NCBI GenBank assembly: GCA_013306675.1
Contig: JABLUY010000153.1
Coordinates: 29,371-93,370, forward strand
Direction: 5' to 3'
Source: Thraustochytrium sp. TN22
Lineage: Eukaryota > Sar > Bigyra > Thraustochytrida > Thraustochytriidae
DNA length: 64,000 nucleotides
Shown: one piece after another, positions 9,606 to 18,825 of the stretch
Position numbering within the stretch: the first letter of the stretch is position 1
Layout: each line of letters starts with the position of its first letter
Made by a program: the position numbers and the translations under genes
Notes under the pieces: generated by a model
What the model was told of the DNA's origin: nothing
Seen by the model: the letters and a program-made list of their open reading frames with translations, nothing else
The model's database searches: none

Positions 9606-10682
9606 TCACGCTACCACATCACCGCACTTGAAGGGGCCGCCCGGCCGTACTGTGGCATATGCGCCATCGCCGCGCGTCGCAAAGCGCTCTGTCGGAATGG
9701 AGCGGCTGTTCTTGGTGCAGTGGTGGTGTGTGACTCTGACTGTATTGCACGGGTTCGCAAGGCGATACCCCTTGGATTTGAGTTCAAACAGGAGACGGTT
9801 TTCCGCCCCGCGCCGGTTTTGGATGAAATCGATGCGGCCCAGGACCTTGGCGTCTACCGGTGGCGCAAAGATGAAGGTGTCGTGGCTCCCGCGATACTGC
9901 TCGCACTCGTCACGCTCCTCCTGCTCGAGGCCACAGGCCGAGGGGTGTCGGCTGAGCGCCAGCATGTGCCGACGGCGCTGACTCAAGCGGGCGGGGCCGG
10001 CCTGCGCCACCGGTTTGACGCACGCAACCGTGGGCCCTAGCTCCACGTCGGAGTTGCTCACGATGGCCAGCGCGCCGCGGCCGAGCACATGGTTTGCGTA
10101 CCAGAAGAGGCTCGCATACCGAGGCTGGCCCGCATCGGCGCGGAGGCGCACGGGCACCACGCGCTGCTGATGGGCTTCTAGGAGGCCGGCGATGAAGGGG
10201 TCCGAGGCGTTCACGCCATCCAGCAGCACGTGCACCTTATCCAGTTCCCTGTTGGCCGCGTTGGCGGCCAGGGTGCCCTGAACCTCTGCAATACGGTCCG
10301 TGGCGTACCCGGTCGCATAGTATGAGACGATGAGATGGCGGCCCTCACTCCACGTGACAGCCGGCGGGAGGTCGTCCTCCTCAAAGACGTCCGCGAAGGC
10401 GTACCTCCGCGGCGGGGGCTCCAGCGCGACGGGCTGTTGCGCCTGCTCCTCGCCCGGCGGCGTCCCCTCCTGTGGCGCTTGGACCTGCTGCCGCTCCTCG
10501 CTCGCCTCCAAGGCGGCGAGGACCGCGCTGGGGGCCGCCGGCGCGGCCAGGGCCACCAGCGGGGCGGCCTCCAGGGCCACCGGGACGGCCTCGGGCGCCT
10601 CCGGCGCGAGCTCGAGCCCCGAGTACGTGAGCGCGCTCGCCCCGCACAAGAGCCCGAGCAGGAGCGCGAGGAGCTGCCTCAT
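9606..10682 (-). CDS. Putative type II membrane glycosyltransferase-like protein, copy 1
   Basis: A 358-residue protein starting at the first in-frame ATG (10682), immediately before a hydrophobic leader (MRQLLALLLGLLCGASAL). An Ala/Glu/Pro-rich stem (residues about 25-110) follows. The globular part reads WSEGRHLIVSYYATGYATDR, VLLDGVNASDPF, NHVLGRGALAIVSNSDVELG (an NSD motif where GT-A transferases carry DxD), YRGSHDTFIFAPP, and GAENRLLFELKSKGYRLANPC. This order resembles GT-A fold proteins in which a nucleotide-sugar motif is followed by Gly-Ser-x-Asp and Asn-Arg-Leu blocks. I infer a Golgi or ER lumen transferase; the donor is unknown. The next gene is a paralogue in the same orientation, 493 bases upstream. 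Confidence 0.65.
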   Translation of the reverse strand: MRQLLALLLGLLCGASALTYSGLELAPEAPEAVPVALEAAPLVALAAPAAPSAVLAALEASEERQQVQAPQEGTPPGEEQAQQPVALEPPPRRYAFADVFEEDDLPPAVTWSEGRHLIVSYYATGYATDRIAEVQGTLAANAANRELDKVHVLLDGVNASDPFIAGLLEAHQQRVVPVRLRADAGQPRYASLFWYANHVLGRGALAIVSNSDVELGPTVACVKPVAQAGPARLSQRRRHMLALSRHPSACGLEQEERDECEQYRGSHDTFIFAPPVDAKVLGRIDFIQNRRGAENRLLFELKSKGYRLANPCNTVRVTHHHCTKNSRSIPTERFATRGDGAYATVRPGGPFKCGDVVA

Positions 10683-11174
10683 GCCGCCGCCTTCCTGGTG
10701 CGCGGCACGTGACTCGCGATGCGCGCCCCACTGCGCGTGCGACGCGCCGCGCGGCGCGACGCGGCGCGACGTCGTGGGCACGCGGAGGCGGCCGCGGGGC
10801 CGCGCGCGGCGCAGACGCGCGGCGCGGCGCAGCGCGTTGCTGGCGCGAGACCCGCGCTCGTGCTTTGCCGCCAGCGCCTCGTGCGGACCCCTGTGATCGT
10901 GCCTGACTGAGACTGACTGCGTGCGAGACACGGAGCGGGCGTAACTACTGTGGACTCCAAGTTGACTCACATCAGGCTCGTTGCAGGCCGAGGCCGCACT
11001 GCACCCGGCCGCGACGATGTGACGGCCGAACGATCACGAGCGATCACACGAGCGGCGGCGTGCGTTACCAGTGGTGGTTCCAGGTCCAAGGACACGTGCG
11101 AGACCAGCGTCTCCGAGTCGGCACACACGCTCGCAAAGGCTGCCGTTTCGCGAGACAGCTCGGGTCTCATCATG
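10683..11174. other. Spacer between the two glycosyltransferase-like genes
   Basis: About 490 bases with no gene. It contains a CGCGGCGC-rich stretch (10730-10840) and presumably the promoter of copy 1 and the 3' UTR of copy 2. Confidence 0.45.
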
Positions 11175-12371
11175 TCAGTAGACGACAGCGCCACAGGTGA
11201 ACTTGGAGATGGGGTCAACGGAGGCGTAGCGGCCGTCGCCGCGCTTGGCGAAGCGCTCCTTGGGAATGGCGCGGCTGCGCTTGGTGCAGTGGTGATGCGT
11301 GATGCGGACGAGGCCGCACGGGTTCGCGAGGCGGTAACCCTCGGAGCGCAGCTCGTGGAGAAGGCGGTTCTCCGCGCCGAGACGGTTCTGGATGAAGTCG
11401 ATGCGCGCCAAGAGAGCATCGTGGAGCGGCGGCGCGAACATGAAGGTGTCGTGGCTGCCGCGGTAGCGCGCGCACTCGTCCTGCTCTCCGCTCTTGAGGC
11501 CGCAGGCCGCCGGGTGCCGGCTCAGTGCCAACACCAGGCGGCGCGCGGTCTGGTTGTAGACGACGGCGTTGGCTGGCGTGACTGGGTTCGCGCACGCTAC
11601 CGTGGGGCCGATCTCGATGTCGGAGTTGCTCACGATGGCCAGTGCGCCGCGCCCGAGCACGTGGTTCGCGTAGCCGAAGATGTTCGCATACGTGGGCTGG
11701 CCGGCGTCGGCACGCAGGCGCACCGGGAGCACGCGCTGAGGATACGCCTCTCGCAGCCCGGCGATGAAAGGGTCGGCAGCGTCCACGCCGTCCAGCAGCA
11801 CGTGCACCTTGGCGAGTTCCTCGTTGGCCGCGTTGGAGGCCAGCACGGCCTGTACCTCGGCGACGCGGTCCGCGGCATAGCCGCCCACGTAGTAGGAGAC
11901 GATCAAGTGGCGGCCTTCGCTCCACAACGCAGCGCGCGGCAGGTCCTCGGCCTCGAAGGCGTGAAGAGGCGAAGAGGAGACATTCCCGGCCAGGGCGAGC
12001 TCAACCTGGGCCGCGTTGAGGGGCCGCTCCTTGGCTGTGTCGGCGAGGTCAATGACGTCCGCCTCGGAGAGATCCACGACGCTGAGTAGCTCGGGCTCCA
12101 GCCGCGCGTACACGAGCGCGGTGGCGGCGCAGAGGAGGCCGACGAGCAGAATGGCGCCGAAGGCGAGCGACCGCGCCTTCTCCATCACCCGGGGCTTGGC
12201 CGCGGCGTCGCGGCCGTGGTCGGCGGGCGCCACGCGGCGCGGCGGCGCCGCCACCGCGAGCGCGAGCAGTCCGTCGAGCAGCCCGCCCCGCGCCGCGTCC
12301 GGCTCGGCATGAGCGCGCCGCGCCGGGCTAGTGGTCTGCAGCGGCGCCGGCGCCGGCGTTTGCATTCTCAT
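11175..12371 (-). CDS. Putative type II membrane glycosyltransferase-like protein, copy 2
   Basis: A 398-residue paralogue of the gene at 9606. It shares WSEGRHLIVSYYVGGYAADR, LLDGVDAADPFIAGL, NHVLGRGALAIVSNSDIEIG, YRGSHDTFMFAPP, GAENRLLHELRSEGYRLANPC and a VRITHHHCTK end. The N-terminus is cytosolic, then a single transmembrane anchor (FGAILLVGLLCAATALVYA, near residues 69-88) precedes a short stem. A second ATG at 12185 just before the anchor is an alternative start. Both copies keep Cys pairs (ACGL...DECARYRG...NPC...HHHC) suggesting disulfides in the secretory lumen. The pair arose by tandem duplication, with the stems having diverged most. Confidence 0.65.
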   Translation of the reverse strand: MRMQTPAPAPLQTTSPARRAHAEPDAARGGLLDGLLALAVAAPPRRVAPADHGRDAAAKPRVMEKARSLAFGAILLVGLLCAATALVYARLEPELLSVVDLSEADVIDLADTAKERPLNAAQVELALAGNVSSSPLHAFEAEDLPRAALWSEGRHLIVSYYVGGYAADRVAEVQAVLASNAANEELAKVHVLLDGVDAADPFIAGLREAYPQRVLPVRLRADAGQPTYANIFGYANHVLGRGALAIVSNSDIEIGPTVACANPVTPANAVVYNQTARRLVLALSRHPAACGLKSGEQDECARYRGSHDTFMFAPPLHDALLARIDFIQNRLGAENRLLHELRSEGYRLANPCGLVRITHHHCTKRSRAIPKERFAKRGDGRYASVDPISKFTCGAVVY

Positions 12372-12770
12372 CGCCTGCGCTCCAAGGGCCGGCGGCCAGA
12401 GCGCGGCCTCGGCGCGCGCGAGGAGGACCGCCCGGGCCGCAGGCGGCGGTCTGTCGTCGCGCGCGCCGAGCGAGGTCCTGCGGGTCGCGACGGTGGTTTA
12501 AGCGCAGGATGATGCGGGATGCGGGAGGTCGTTGCCGTTGAGGAGCAGAGCAACTGGAGGCAAAGCGAAGCAGAACTGGGACGCCGCCGCGCAGGCGCGC
12601 GACCGGAGACGCGGGCAGGCATCGAGCGGCGGCCGCCATGGACGCGGCGGCTGCGCTGCGCGGCCGCGCGCTCGAAGCGTAGGTGGCAGGCAGGCAGGCA
12701 GGCAGGCAGGCTAGGCTGGCGAAGGTGAGGACCTGAGCACGAGGACTGACTGACCGACCGACTGACCGAG
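12372..12770. other. Promoter/5' region with (CAGG) tetranucleotide repeat
   Basis: Divergent spacer between the minus-strand transferase and the plus-strand membrane protein. An ATG with a near-perfect GCCGCCATGG context lies at 12638 and opens a 13-codon frame running to a GTAGGT donor at 12679, but its phase does not match the next exon. A CAGG microsatellite spans about 12685-12712, followed by GACTGACC repeats. Confidence 0.4.
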
Positions 12771-13499
12771 GAGCGCTCGCTCACGCTGCGCAGCATCACG
12801 TCGGAGGCGTCGCGCATCGGCAACCTGGGGCCAGCGCTCTTCTTCCTCATTTGCGTGCTGGCTGTGAGCATCATGCTGTGCTTCTTCTCGAGGTAAGTTG
12901 GGTGGCTTCCTCGCGACGCGTGCTCGCGCGCCTTGGACGGGACGAAGTGGCTGACTCCCCGCGAACAGCTTTGTGGACAAGGATGAGCCGCGCAGGGGCA
13001 TGCGGTAGGTGAACACAGCAAGAGCGCCCATTGGCGGCAGGGCCTCGTGTGACGTGAGCTGACGCACTGACGCGCGCTCTCGTTTTCGATACTTTGCAAA
13101 GCATCGCGGCAGCAGTTCTCATCATTCTTCCAGGGCTCTTCTTCTCCATGACTACCTACGTGAGCGACACCTCACAGGTGATGGACGGCAGGGTGCGTTG
13201 ATTGTCGTGTCGAATAGCATCGCATCGCGTCGCATCGCGGCGCGGCGCGCGCGCAGGCCGCCATGCATGCAGCCTGCGCCAACAGGCCTGTCGCACTCTC
13301 TGGCTAACGCTCGGAGGCGCCAATCGCATCACAGCGCGTGGACGAATCCCACAAGCCTCGCATGATTGTGCTGTCGGTGGCCGTCCTCATGATGGTACTG
13401 GCCATCGCAAGCCTCTTCGCCGGGCCGACAGCGCCGCTGACCATGCACCGCCAGGGCCGCAACATTTACTCCCTGGCATCCAAGGGCCCAACCGCGTAG
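12771..13499 (+). CDS. Small three-helix membrane protein, multi-exon (5' end unresolved)
   Basis: Four exons can be joined: 12771-12892, 12969-13004, 13102-13192 and 13335-13499, with donors GTAAGT, GTAGGT, GTGCGT and AG acceptors. All phases agree and give 137 residues to the TAG at 13497. The product has three hydrophobic segments: GPALFFLICVLAVSIMLCFF, IAAAVLIILPGLFFSMTTYV and MIVLSVAVLMMVLAIASLFA, with a charged loop (SFVDKDEPRRGMR) between the first two. The LIILPGLFF segment recalls TMEM230-like two-helix proteins, but I would not name it. The first exon is not resolved; the Kozak-perfect ATG at 12638 is out of phase unless an unusual splice site is used. It is convergent with SYS1, 92 bases apart. 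Confidence 0.65.
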
Positions 13500-13591
13500 C
13501 GTGCGAGGCCTGACGCGCCGCGACATGCACGCGATACGGCGTGCGCGCGCCGAAGTCGTGCCTCCGCCTCCGACCGCCGACTCACAGTCAG

Positions 13592-14527
13592 TCAGACCGC
13601 AGAGGACGGGTTGCGCGTGCTGAGGAAGTCGCTGATGCGGATCTCGCGCAGCTCCCTCCGCATGCAGAGATATTCGCCTGCGCGCGTGTAGCAAGCCCTT
13701 GGCGTCAGCTCAGTCTGTGCCCAGCGCCAAGCGCTCGCGTTGCAGGCGCTGTGCGACAACGTACCGACGACGGCGAGCACGATCATGGACGCGATGTCCA
13801 GAACCCACCACTCCCATGTTGACGGGAAGCTGCCGTACATGGTGCAAATGATAAAGTGCAGCACATGGCTCGTAAAGGCAAAGTCCAGGCACTTTTTGGC
13901 GCGCTCCACGATGAGCGAGAGGAAGCCGGCGCTGCGTAGCGAGAAGAGAGAGGGTCAGGCTTGAGCATGAGGCGGCGCGCCCGAATCGAATCGAATCGGA
14001 ATCAGAATCGGAATCGGATCGAACCGAATCGAATTGAAGCAAAGCGAATTGAAGCAAAGCAAAGCGGCCGGAGCGATCAGGAAAGTCGTTTACGTACCTG
14101 ATGACCGCGTTGCAGAGCGTGGACAGGATGATCACCCAGCCTGTTGGCGCGCCGGCATCGACCGCTTGATACGCGAAGAACTGCGCTCGCTCGCTCGACA
14201 TCAGACCTCGGTTCTCCAGCACAGCAAGCAACGCGAAAGGAGCAGCGAAGAGCAAGCAACGCGAAAGGAGCAGCGAAGAGAAGAGGGCGGCGACTTACCT
14301 CATCGAGCGTGAAGGAGGTGCCAAAGACGGCGTGAAAGAACCCTAGGAAGACGCCGAGCGTAATGTACGAGAGGCACTGCGTCGCATTCCAAAGCCGCGC
14401 TCAAGCTGCGTCAGCCCACCGCGCACGGACCACAAGCTGCGCGGCCACGGGCACCACGTACCTGCAGCGCCACGATCTGCGCGATGATGAGCTTGGGGTC
14501 CCACTCCTGCGAGCCGTAGAACGGCAT
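13592..14527 (-). CDS. SYS1: SYS1 Golgi membrane protein (5 exons)
   Basis: Five exons on the minus strand: 14462-14527, 14299-14376, 14098-14213, 13765-13931 and 13592-13677. Donors are GTACGT or GTAAGT and acceptors AG; all phases agree, giving 170 residues. The opening MPFYGSQEWDPKLIIAQIVALQ, the middle (AKKCLDFAFTSHVLHFIIC) and the ending GEYLCMRRELREI match SYS1 in length (human about 156), order of four membrane helices and C-terminal signature. SYS1 is an integral Golgi protein that recruits the Arf-like GTPase ARFRP1/Arl3 to trans-Golgi membranes. The longest intron (13932-14097) contains a GATTC-rich simple repeat. The start is 176 bases from the earliest open codon of the divergent ATG4 frame, so they may share a promoter. 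Confidence 0.93.
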
Positions 14528-15186
14528 CGTGCCGCCGAGGTCGCCCTCTTCTCCCTCCCGGCGGCCGACCCAGCCGGCGCGGCAGCGGCGCGGCGCAGCG
14601 CAGCGCCAGCGCACGACGGCAGGCGCCCGGTCCCGGCCGCTGGGCGCGCGCGCGCTGCGCTCCGCGGAGCAGCTCTGATTCCTTCCTCAGGCTCGCTGCC
14701 GCCGTGGCCCGCCGCGGCGCGCGGCCACGCCCCGCCGCCCCCGTTCTCGCGCGGACCGTTGGGGCAAAATCAACCCCTCCCCGCTCGCCGCGCGCGCCGC
14801 GCCGCAGCGCCCGAGCCCGCGCGCGCGCGGGCGGCGGCGCGCGAGGCGCGGCGCGGCGCGGGCGGCGGCGCGGCCAGCGCGCGGCAGCCCCCCGGCGCGG
14901 CGTGGCCGGCGCGGCGCGGCGCGGCGCGGCGCGGCGCGGCGGCGCGAAACCAGGACTTTTCGTGTTCTCTCGTCTCCAAGCTCAAGTCGCCGCCTCAGGC
15001 TGCGCGACGAACAAAACCCCAGCCCGAGCGAGGCGCGCGGCGGCGCGCGCGCGCGGCAGGATCTGGGCGCGCGGCGGTAGCGGCGGCGCGGCCGCCGCCG
15101 CCGCCCCGGCGCGCGTGTCGCTGGGGCAGGCGTGGGTGTTCGCGACGCTGCTGCGCGCGAAGCAGTCCGTGGAGGGGCTCGCCAGC
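14528..15186. promoter_or_regulatory. Bidirectional SYS1/ATG4 promoter and unresolved ATG4 5' end
   Basis: Extremely GC-rich interval with GGCGCGGCGC runs (14830-14945). From 14704 it is open in the ATG4 frame but has no ATG. The last 60-70 codons before 15187 look like real ATG4 sequence, so an upstream start exon is likely. Confidence 0.4.
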
Positions 15187-16842
15187 ATGCTGGGCGCGCA
15201 GCTCGGGCGCGGGCCGCGCGTGGGCGCGGGCGCGGAGCCCGTGTACCTGTTCGGGCGGCGCTTCGACGTGGCCGAGGCTGCAGAGGACGAAGACCGCGGC
15301 CGCCCTGCTGCGCCGCGGGCTGGCGCTCGAGCGCGGGCCGGCGCCGGCGCAGGGAAGGGCGCAGAACGTGCGGGTGACGCGGCGACAGCGGCGACGGCAG
15401 CAGCGCCGAGCACACGGCCGGGAGAGCTGCGGCGCTCGAGGCGCGGGGAGGAGGAGGACGGCCTGGTGGGCGGCGAGCACGAGGATGAGGACGAGGACGA
15501 GGGGTGGGAGCGCGCGGCGCCGCGCGGAGAGTGGGCGCAGTTCATGGCGGCCTTTCGCGCGGTGGTCTGGATGACGTACCGGCGCGGGTTCCGGCCCATG
15601 AAGCCGCCGTCGTCCTTTACCACAGACAGCGGGTGGGGCTGCATGCTGCGCAGCGCGCAAATGATGCTGGCCGAGACGCTGGTGCGGCACCTGGGCGCGC
15701 AGGAGTACGGGCGGCGCGCGCCGGCGTCCAACGCGCACCGCAACCTGCTGCGCTGGTTCATCGACGCGCCCAAGTACTTTGCCTTTTACTCCATTCACCG
15801 CATGACCGAGTGCGGCCGCCAATTCGGCAAGCAGCCCGGCGAGTGGTACGGGCCCAACACCGTGGCGCTCGTGCTGCGGGAGCTCGTCAGCTCGCACAGC
15901 TGCCGCGCGCCCAGCGTGGCGGCCAACGGCGAGGCGCGCGTGCAGCCCAGCTTTTTGGACCGCGACTATCACTCCCTGCGGGCGCCGGCCTCCGGGCAGG
16001 ACGTTGCGGTGTACATCTCAGACGATGGGACCATCTACCTCGAGGAGCTGCGCAAGCTCTGCGAGGTCGCGCCGCCCCCGGCCCCGGGCGGTGCGCAGGC
16101 GGCGCCCGCCTCGGCGCCCGCAAACAGCGCCGGGGCCGGCAGCGTGCAGTCGTTGGACGACCCCATGCTCCGTCCGCGCGCCGGCCCGGCCTGGACCTCG
16201 GCGCTCTTCCTCATCGTGCCCGTGCGCCTCGGCGTCGAAAACATCCACGCCGACTACTTTTCCACCATCGTCGAGACGCTCAAGCTGCCGCACTGCGTCG
16301 GCATGATCGGCGGCCGCCCGGCGCACTCGCTGTACTTTATCGGCTCGCAGGGCCACGACCTGCTCTACCTCGACCCGCACACCGTGCAACCCGCCGCCTC
16401 TGAGCAGGAGTGCGACGACGAGTTCTTCCCCTACCAGGACGGCGTTGACACCTACCACTGTGAAACGCCGCGCGTCATCCCAGTCCACGCCGTCGACCCG
16501 TCGTTGGCCGTCGGCTTTTATGTGCGCTCCGCTGCCGACCTGGCCGACCTCGTCGCGCGCCTGGGCCAGCTCTACACCGTGGGCCGCCCCTTTGTCGCCG
16601 TGGAGGAGAGTCGCCCTACCTACGACGACCTCGACGCCGACGACGACGACGGCCTTTTACTTGGCGCCGCCGCCACACGGCCGTCTTCGCACAGGAAACA
16701 GAGCGACGCCGATGCGGACGGCACCGATGACGGCGCCGACGCCGACGGCAATGACGACGGCTATGACGACGACGACGACGATGGCATGGCCACCGCCTCG
16801 GAGGGCTCCGCCGCCGACCCAGATGAGTTCATCCTATTGTAA
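15187..16842 (+). CDS. ATG4: ATG4 cysteine protease
   Basis: Autophagy protease that processes and delipidates ATG8 family proteins. The catalytic cysteine is in DSGWGCMLRSAQMML (Cys152 counted from the ATG at 15187). The Asp-Pro-His pair that completes the site is Asp396/His398 in LLYLDPHTVQPA, after GGRPAHSLYFIG. The frame is open upstream to 14704 without an ATG and encodes plausible family sequence (SLGQAWVFATLLRAKQSVEG), so the true start is probably upstream, perhaps in a separate exon. The tail is an Asp-rich low-complexity region ending DPDEFILL. That matches a core LIR motif (aromatic-x-x-aliphatic) after acidic residues, as in the C-terminal ATG8-binding motif of human ATG4B. A long Pro/Ala insert lies between Cys and Asp. 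Confidence 0.93.
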   Translation: MLGAQLGRGPRVGAGAEPVYLFGRRFDVAEAAEDEDRGRPAAPRAGARARAGAGAGKGAERAGDAATAATAAAPSTRPGELRRSRRGEEEDGLVGGEHEDEDEDEGWERAAPRGEWAQFMAAFRAVVWMTYRRGFRPMKPPSSFTTDSGWGCMLRSAQMMLAETLVRHLGAQEYGRRAPASNAHRNLLRWFIDAPKYFAFYSIHRMTECGRQFGKQPGEWYGPNTVALVLRELVSSHSCRAPSVAANGEARVQPSFLDRDYHSLRAPASGQDVAVYISDDGTIYLEELRKLCEVAPPPAPGGAQAAPASAPANSAGAGSVQSLDDPMLRPRAGPAWTSALFLIVPVRLGVENIHADYFSTIVETLKLPHCVGMIGGRPAHSLYFIGSQGHDLLYLDPHTVQPAASEQECDDEFFPYQDGVDTYHCETPRVIPVHAVDPSLAVGFYVRSAADLADLVARLGQLYTVGRPFVAVEESRPTYDDLDADDDDGLLLGAAATRPSSHRKQSDADADGTDDGADADGNDDGYDDDDDDGMATASEGSAADPDEFILL

Positions 16843-16888
16843 AGGTCAAGGGTGCAGCATCGTTGCTGGGATCCTCGCTTCTCGCCAC

Positions 16889-17211
16889 TCACCGAGGCGC
16901 TGAAAGCGTACACGCCTCTGCACCTAACGAAAAGTAGTTTTGTCTTGTGGGTGCGAATCCGCTTTTGGCGGCCTGCTCGAAACGTCCGCGGCGTGGAGGG
17001 AAATGCCGTCGGGTGTCGTTCTCTCCGTAGCTGATCTTCATGACCTGGTCGGTGCTACGCTTCAAGATGGGCCGTCTGTCGTCGCCGGCGAGGGGCTCCA
17101 GCACCTGGACGAGGCGACGGTACTGCGCGCTGGTGACGGAAGTCTTGCAGGCGTTGTCGATGATGCCGAGGCGGCCGCTCACAACGTGGACGGACCACTC
17201 GTGCGGAAGTC
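16889..17211 (-). pseudogene. Possible coding fragment or lone exon
   Basis: A minus-strand frame of about 105 codons that reads like ordinary protein (GRLGIIDNACKTSVTS, YRRLVQVLEPLAGDDRRP, STDQVMKISYGENDTR) with third-position G/C bias, unlike the Arg/Ala-rich shadows nearby. It has no clear ATG and a stop just upstream. It could be an internal exon, a relic of a larger gene, or chance. I recognise no family. Confidence 0.25.
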
Positions 17212-18279
17212 ATCGATTCTTTAATGGATGCATCCGAACGACTCCCTCAATTTTCATACAGTACTGTATCGGGTACAGCGCGCACCTTTTACGAGGTTAG
17301 CTTGCAAGGCGGCGCCGGCGCGCGCGTGCCCCGTATCAGGTCTATTAAAGTGGCCTATTCACATTTTCCTTCCGAGTCCGAGTCCCTGTGTTCCCATGTT
17401 TTGGCGGTACATTGTGCAAAGAATACGCGCGCGAGCGTCAAGGTTCGAGCTCATCGATCTGCCTCGCGGCGTGAAGATTGGGCTGGTCTGCAGCACCGCG
17501 ATGAGACGAGGCGCCGGAAGTCTACAGTCGCTGGCACGGCCGCGGCTGCGCGCGGCGCGCGGCGCGGCGCCCGACAGTCGCGCACCGACGAGCTGCATTC
17601 CGGTGCGCCTGCTGGCAAGTTGCTCTGGCATTGGGCATCGGCAAAGCTGCTGGTCATGGTGCTACTGTACCAGGGCGAAGCCGCCAAGATCGACCAATGG
17701 TTGCCACTCCGGATCGCGCCGCTCGTGTCTGCCACTCCGGATCGCGCCCTTCGCAGTAGGGGCCGGGTTGCGCGCCGTTCGACAAGGAGCAGCTCCAAGG
17801 AGAGCCTTGAATCTGCTATCGGCGAGGGCTCGACAACTCGGATGACACTGGGGAACAAGCCTTACTTGGTCGGGACAAATTCCGTGAGTCCCTTCTTTGA
17901 GGCACTGCTTTGCACAAACTCGCCCCAAGCAAACCCCTGGCCTCAGGCTGCGGCAGGCTGGGCCCCTAGCTCTGGTAGCCTAGAGGCCTAGCTAGCCTGA
18001 GGAGGTCTTAGAGTTAGTTACGGCACAGACGATGTTCACGGGACAACCAAATAGTGCCCCGTGCCTGGTGGACAACGGCACGCGGGGGGAGGCTTACTGC
18101 ACAGATCTTCAAGTTTGCTCAGCTCGCCTCAGCTCTCGCGGCTGCGTGTTCGGTTGTTCTGGTCTGCGCACGCACGAAGCATATCCCAGCATGCCCAGAG
18201 CCTGAGGCGCTCCTACCAGTGGTCGGTAGCATCTGGCAGTCCTTTGGACACAGACACGCTGCCAGTGGGCTGGTCACTC

Positions 18280-18790
18280 GGCCACACACGGTCCGTGTAA
18301 GCAGCGAGCTTTGCGTGTCCGACCGGCTGCTCTTGCAGTTCTTCCGACTGCCTGGCCAGGCTGGCGGCTTTTGTCCTTGTGCAGGCTTGTGCACAACGCG
18401 GACCTGCAAATCAGCTCAGTCATGCGTGATCGTGAACGCACGCCGGGATCCCGCGCCGCCCCGCGCCACCCAGGGCCGAACGAATAGCTGAGGGTTTGCC
18501 GGCAAACTTGCTTTGGGTGCGTGGTGCTGCCAGCGCTCTGATCAATCGGCCACATAGTTACGGGCCGTGTGAGCAGCGATTGCGTCTCCGAGTGGCTGCC
18601 CATGCAGCTCTTACGACTGCCTGGCCAGGCTGGCGGCCTTTGTCCTTGTGCAGGCTTGTGCGTGCACAACCTGCAAATCAGCTCAGTCATGCGTGATCGT
18701 GAACGCACGCCGGGATCCCGCGCCACCCCGGGCCGAACGAACAGCTGACTCGGAGGGTTTGTCGGCAAACTTGCTTCGGGTGCGTGGGCA
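18280..18790. repeat. Tandem duplication of a ~265-base unit
   Basis: Copy 1 (about 18280-18540) and copy 2 (about 18548-18790) align with an offset of 263-269 bases. Shared blocks include CTGCCTGGCCAGGCTGGCGG, TTTGTCCTTGTGCAGGCTTG, AATCAGCTCAGTCATGCGTG, GAACGCACGCCGGGATCCCG and CGGCAAACTTGCTT. The second copy ends 35 bases before the GTPase start codon, so the duplicated unit is the immediate upstream region of that gene. Confidence 0.85.
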
Positions 18791-18825
18791 GCATCTGGTG
18801 GTGGGTGTGGCGGCGGGGCCTCGGC

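Larger units (their letters stand above)
16843..18825. other. Two-kilobase gene-poor stretch upstream of the GTPase gene
   Basis: No gene is confidently supported. It holds a possible minus-strand coding fragment (16889-17211), a near-repeat of TGCCACTCCGGATCGCGCC at about 17703 and 17730, and the 265-base tandem duplication at 18280-18790. Base composition is less extreme than in neighbouring genes. Confidence 0.45.

Noticed and set aside
17224-17991. A 255-codon plus-strand frame before the GTPase gene
   Set aside because: Composition is irregular, it contains duplicated non-coding motifs, and no family is recognised.
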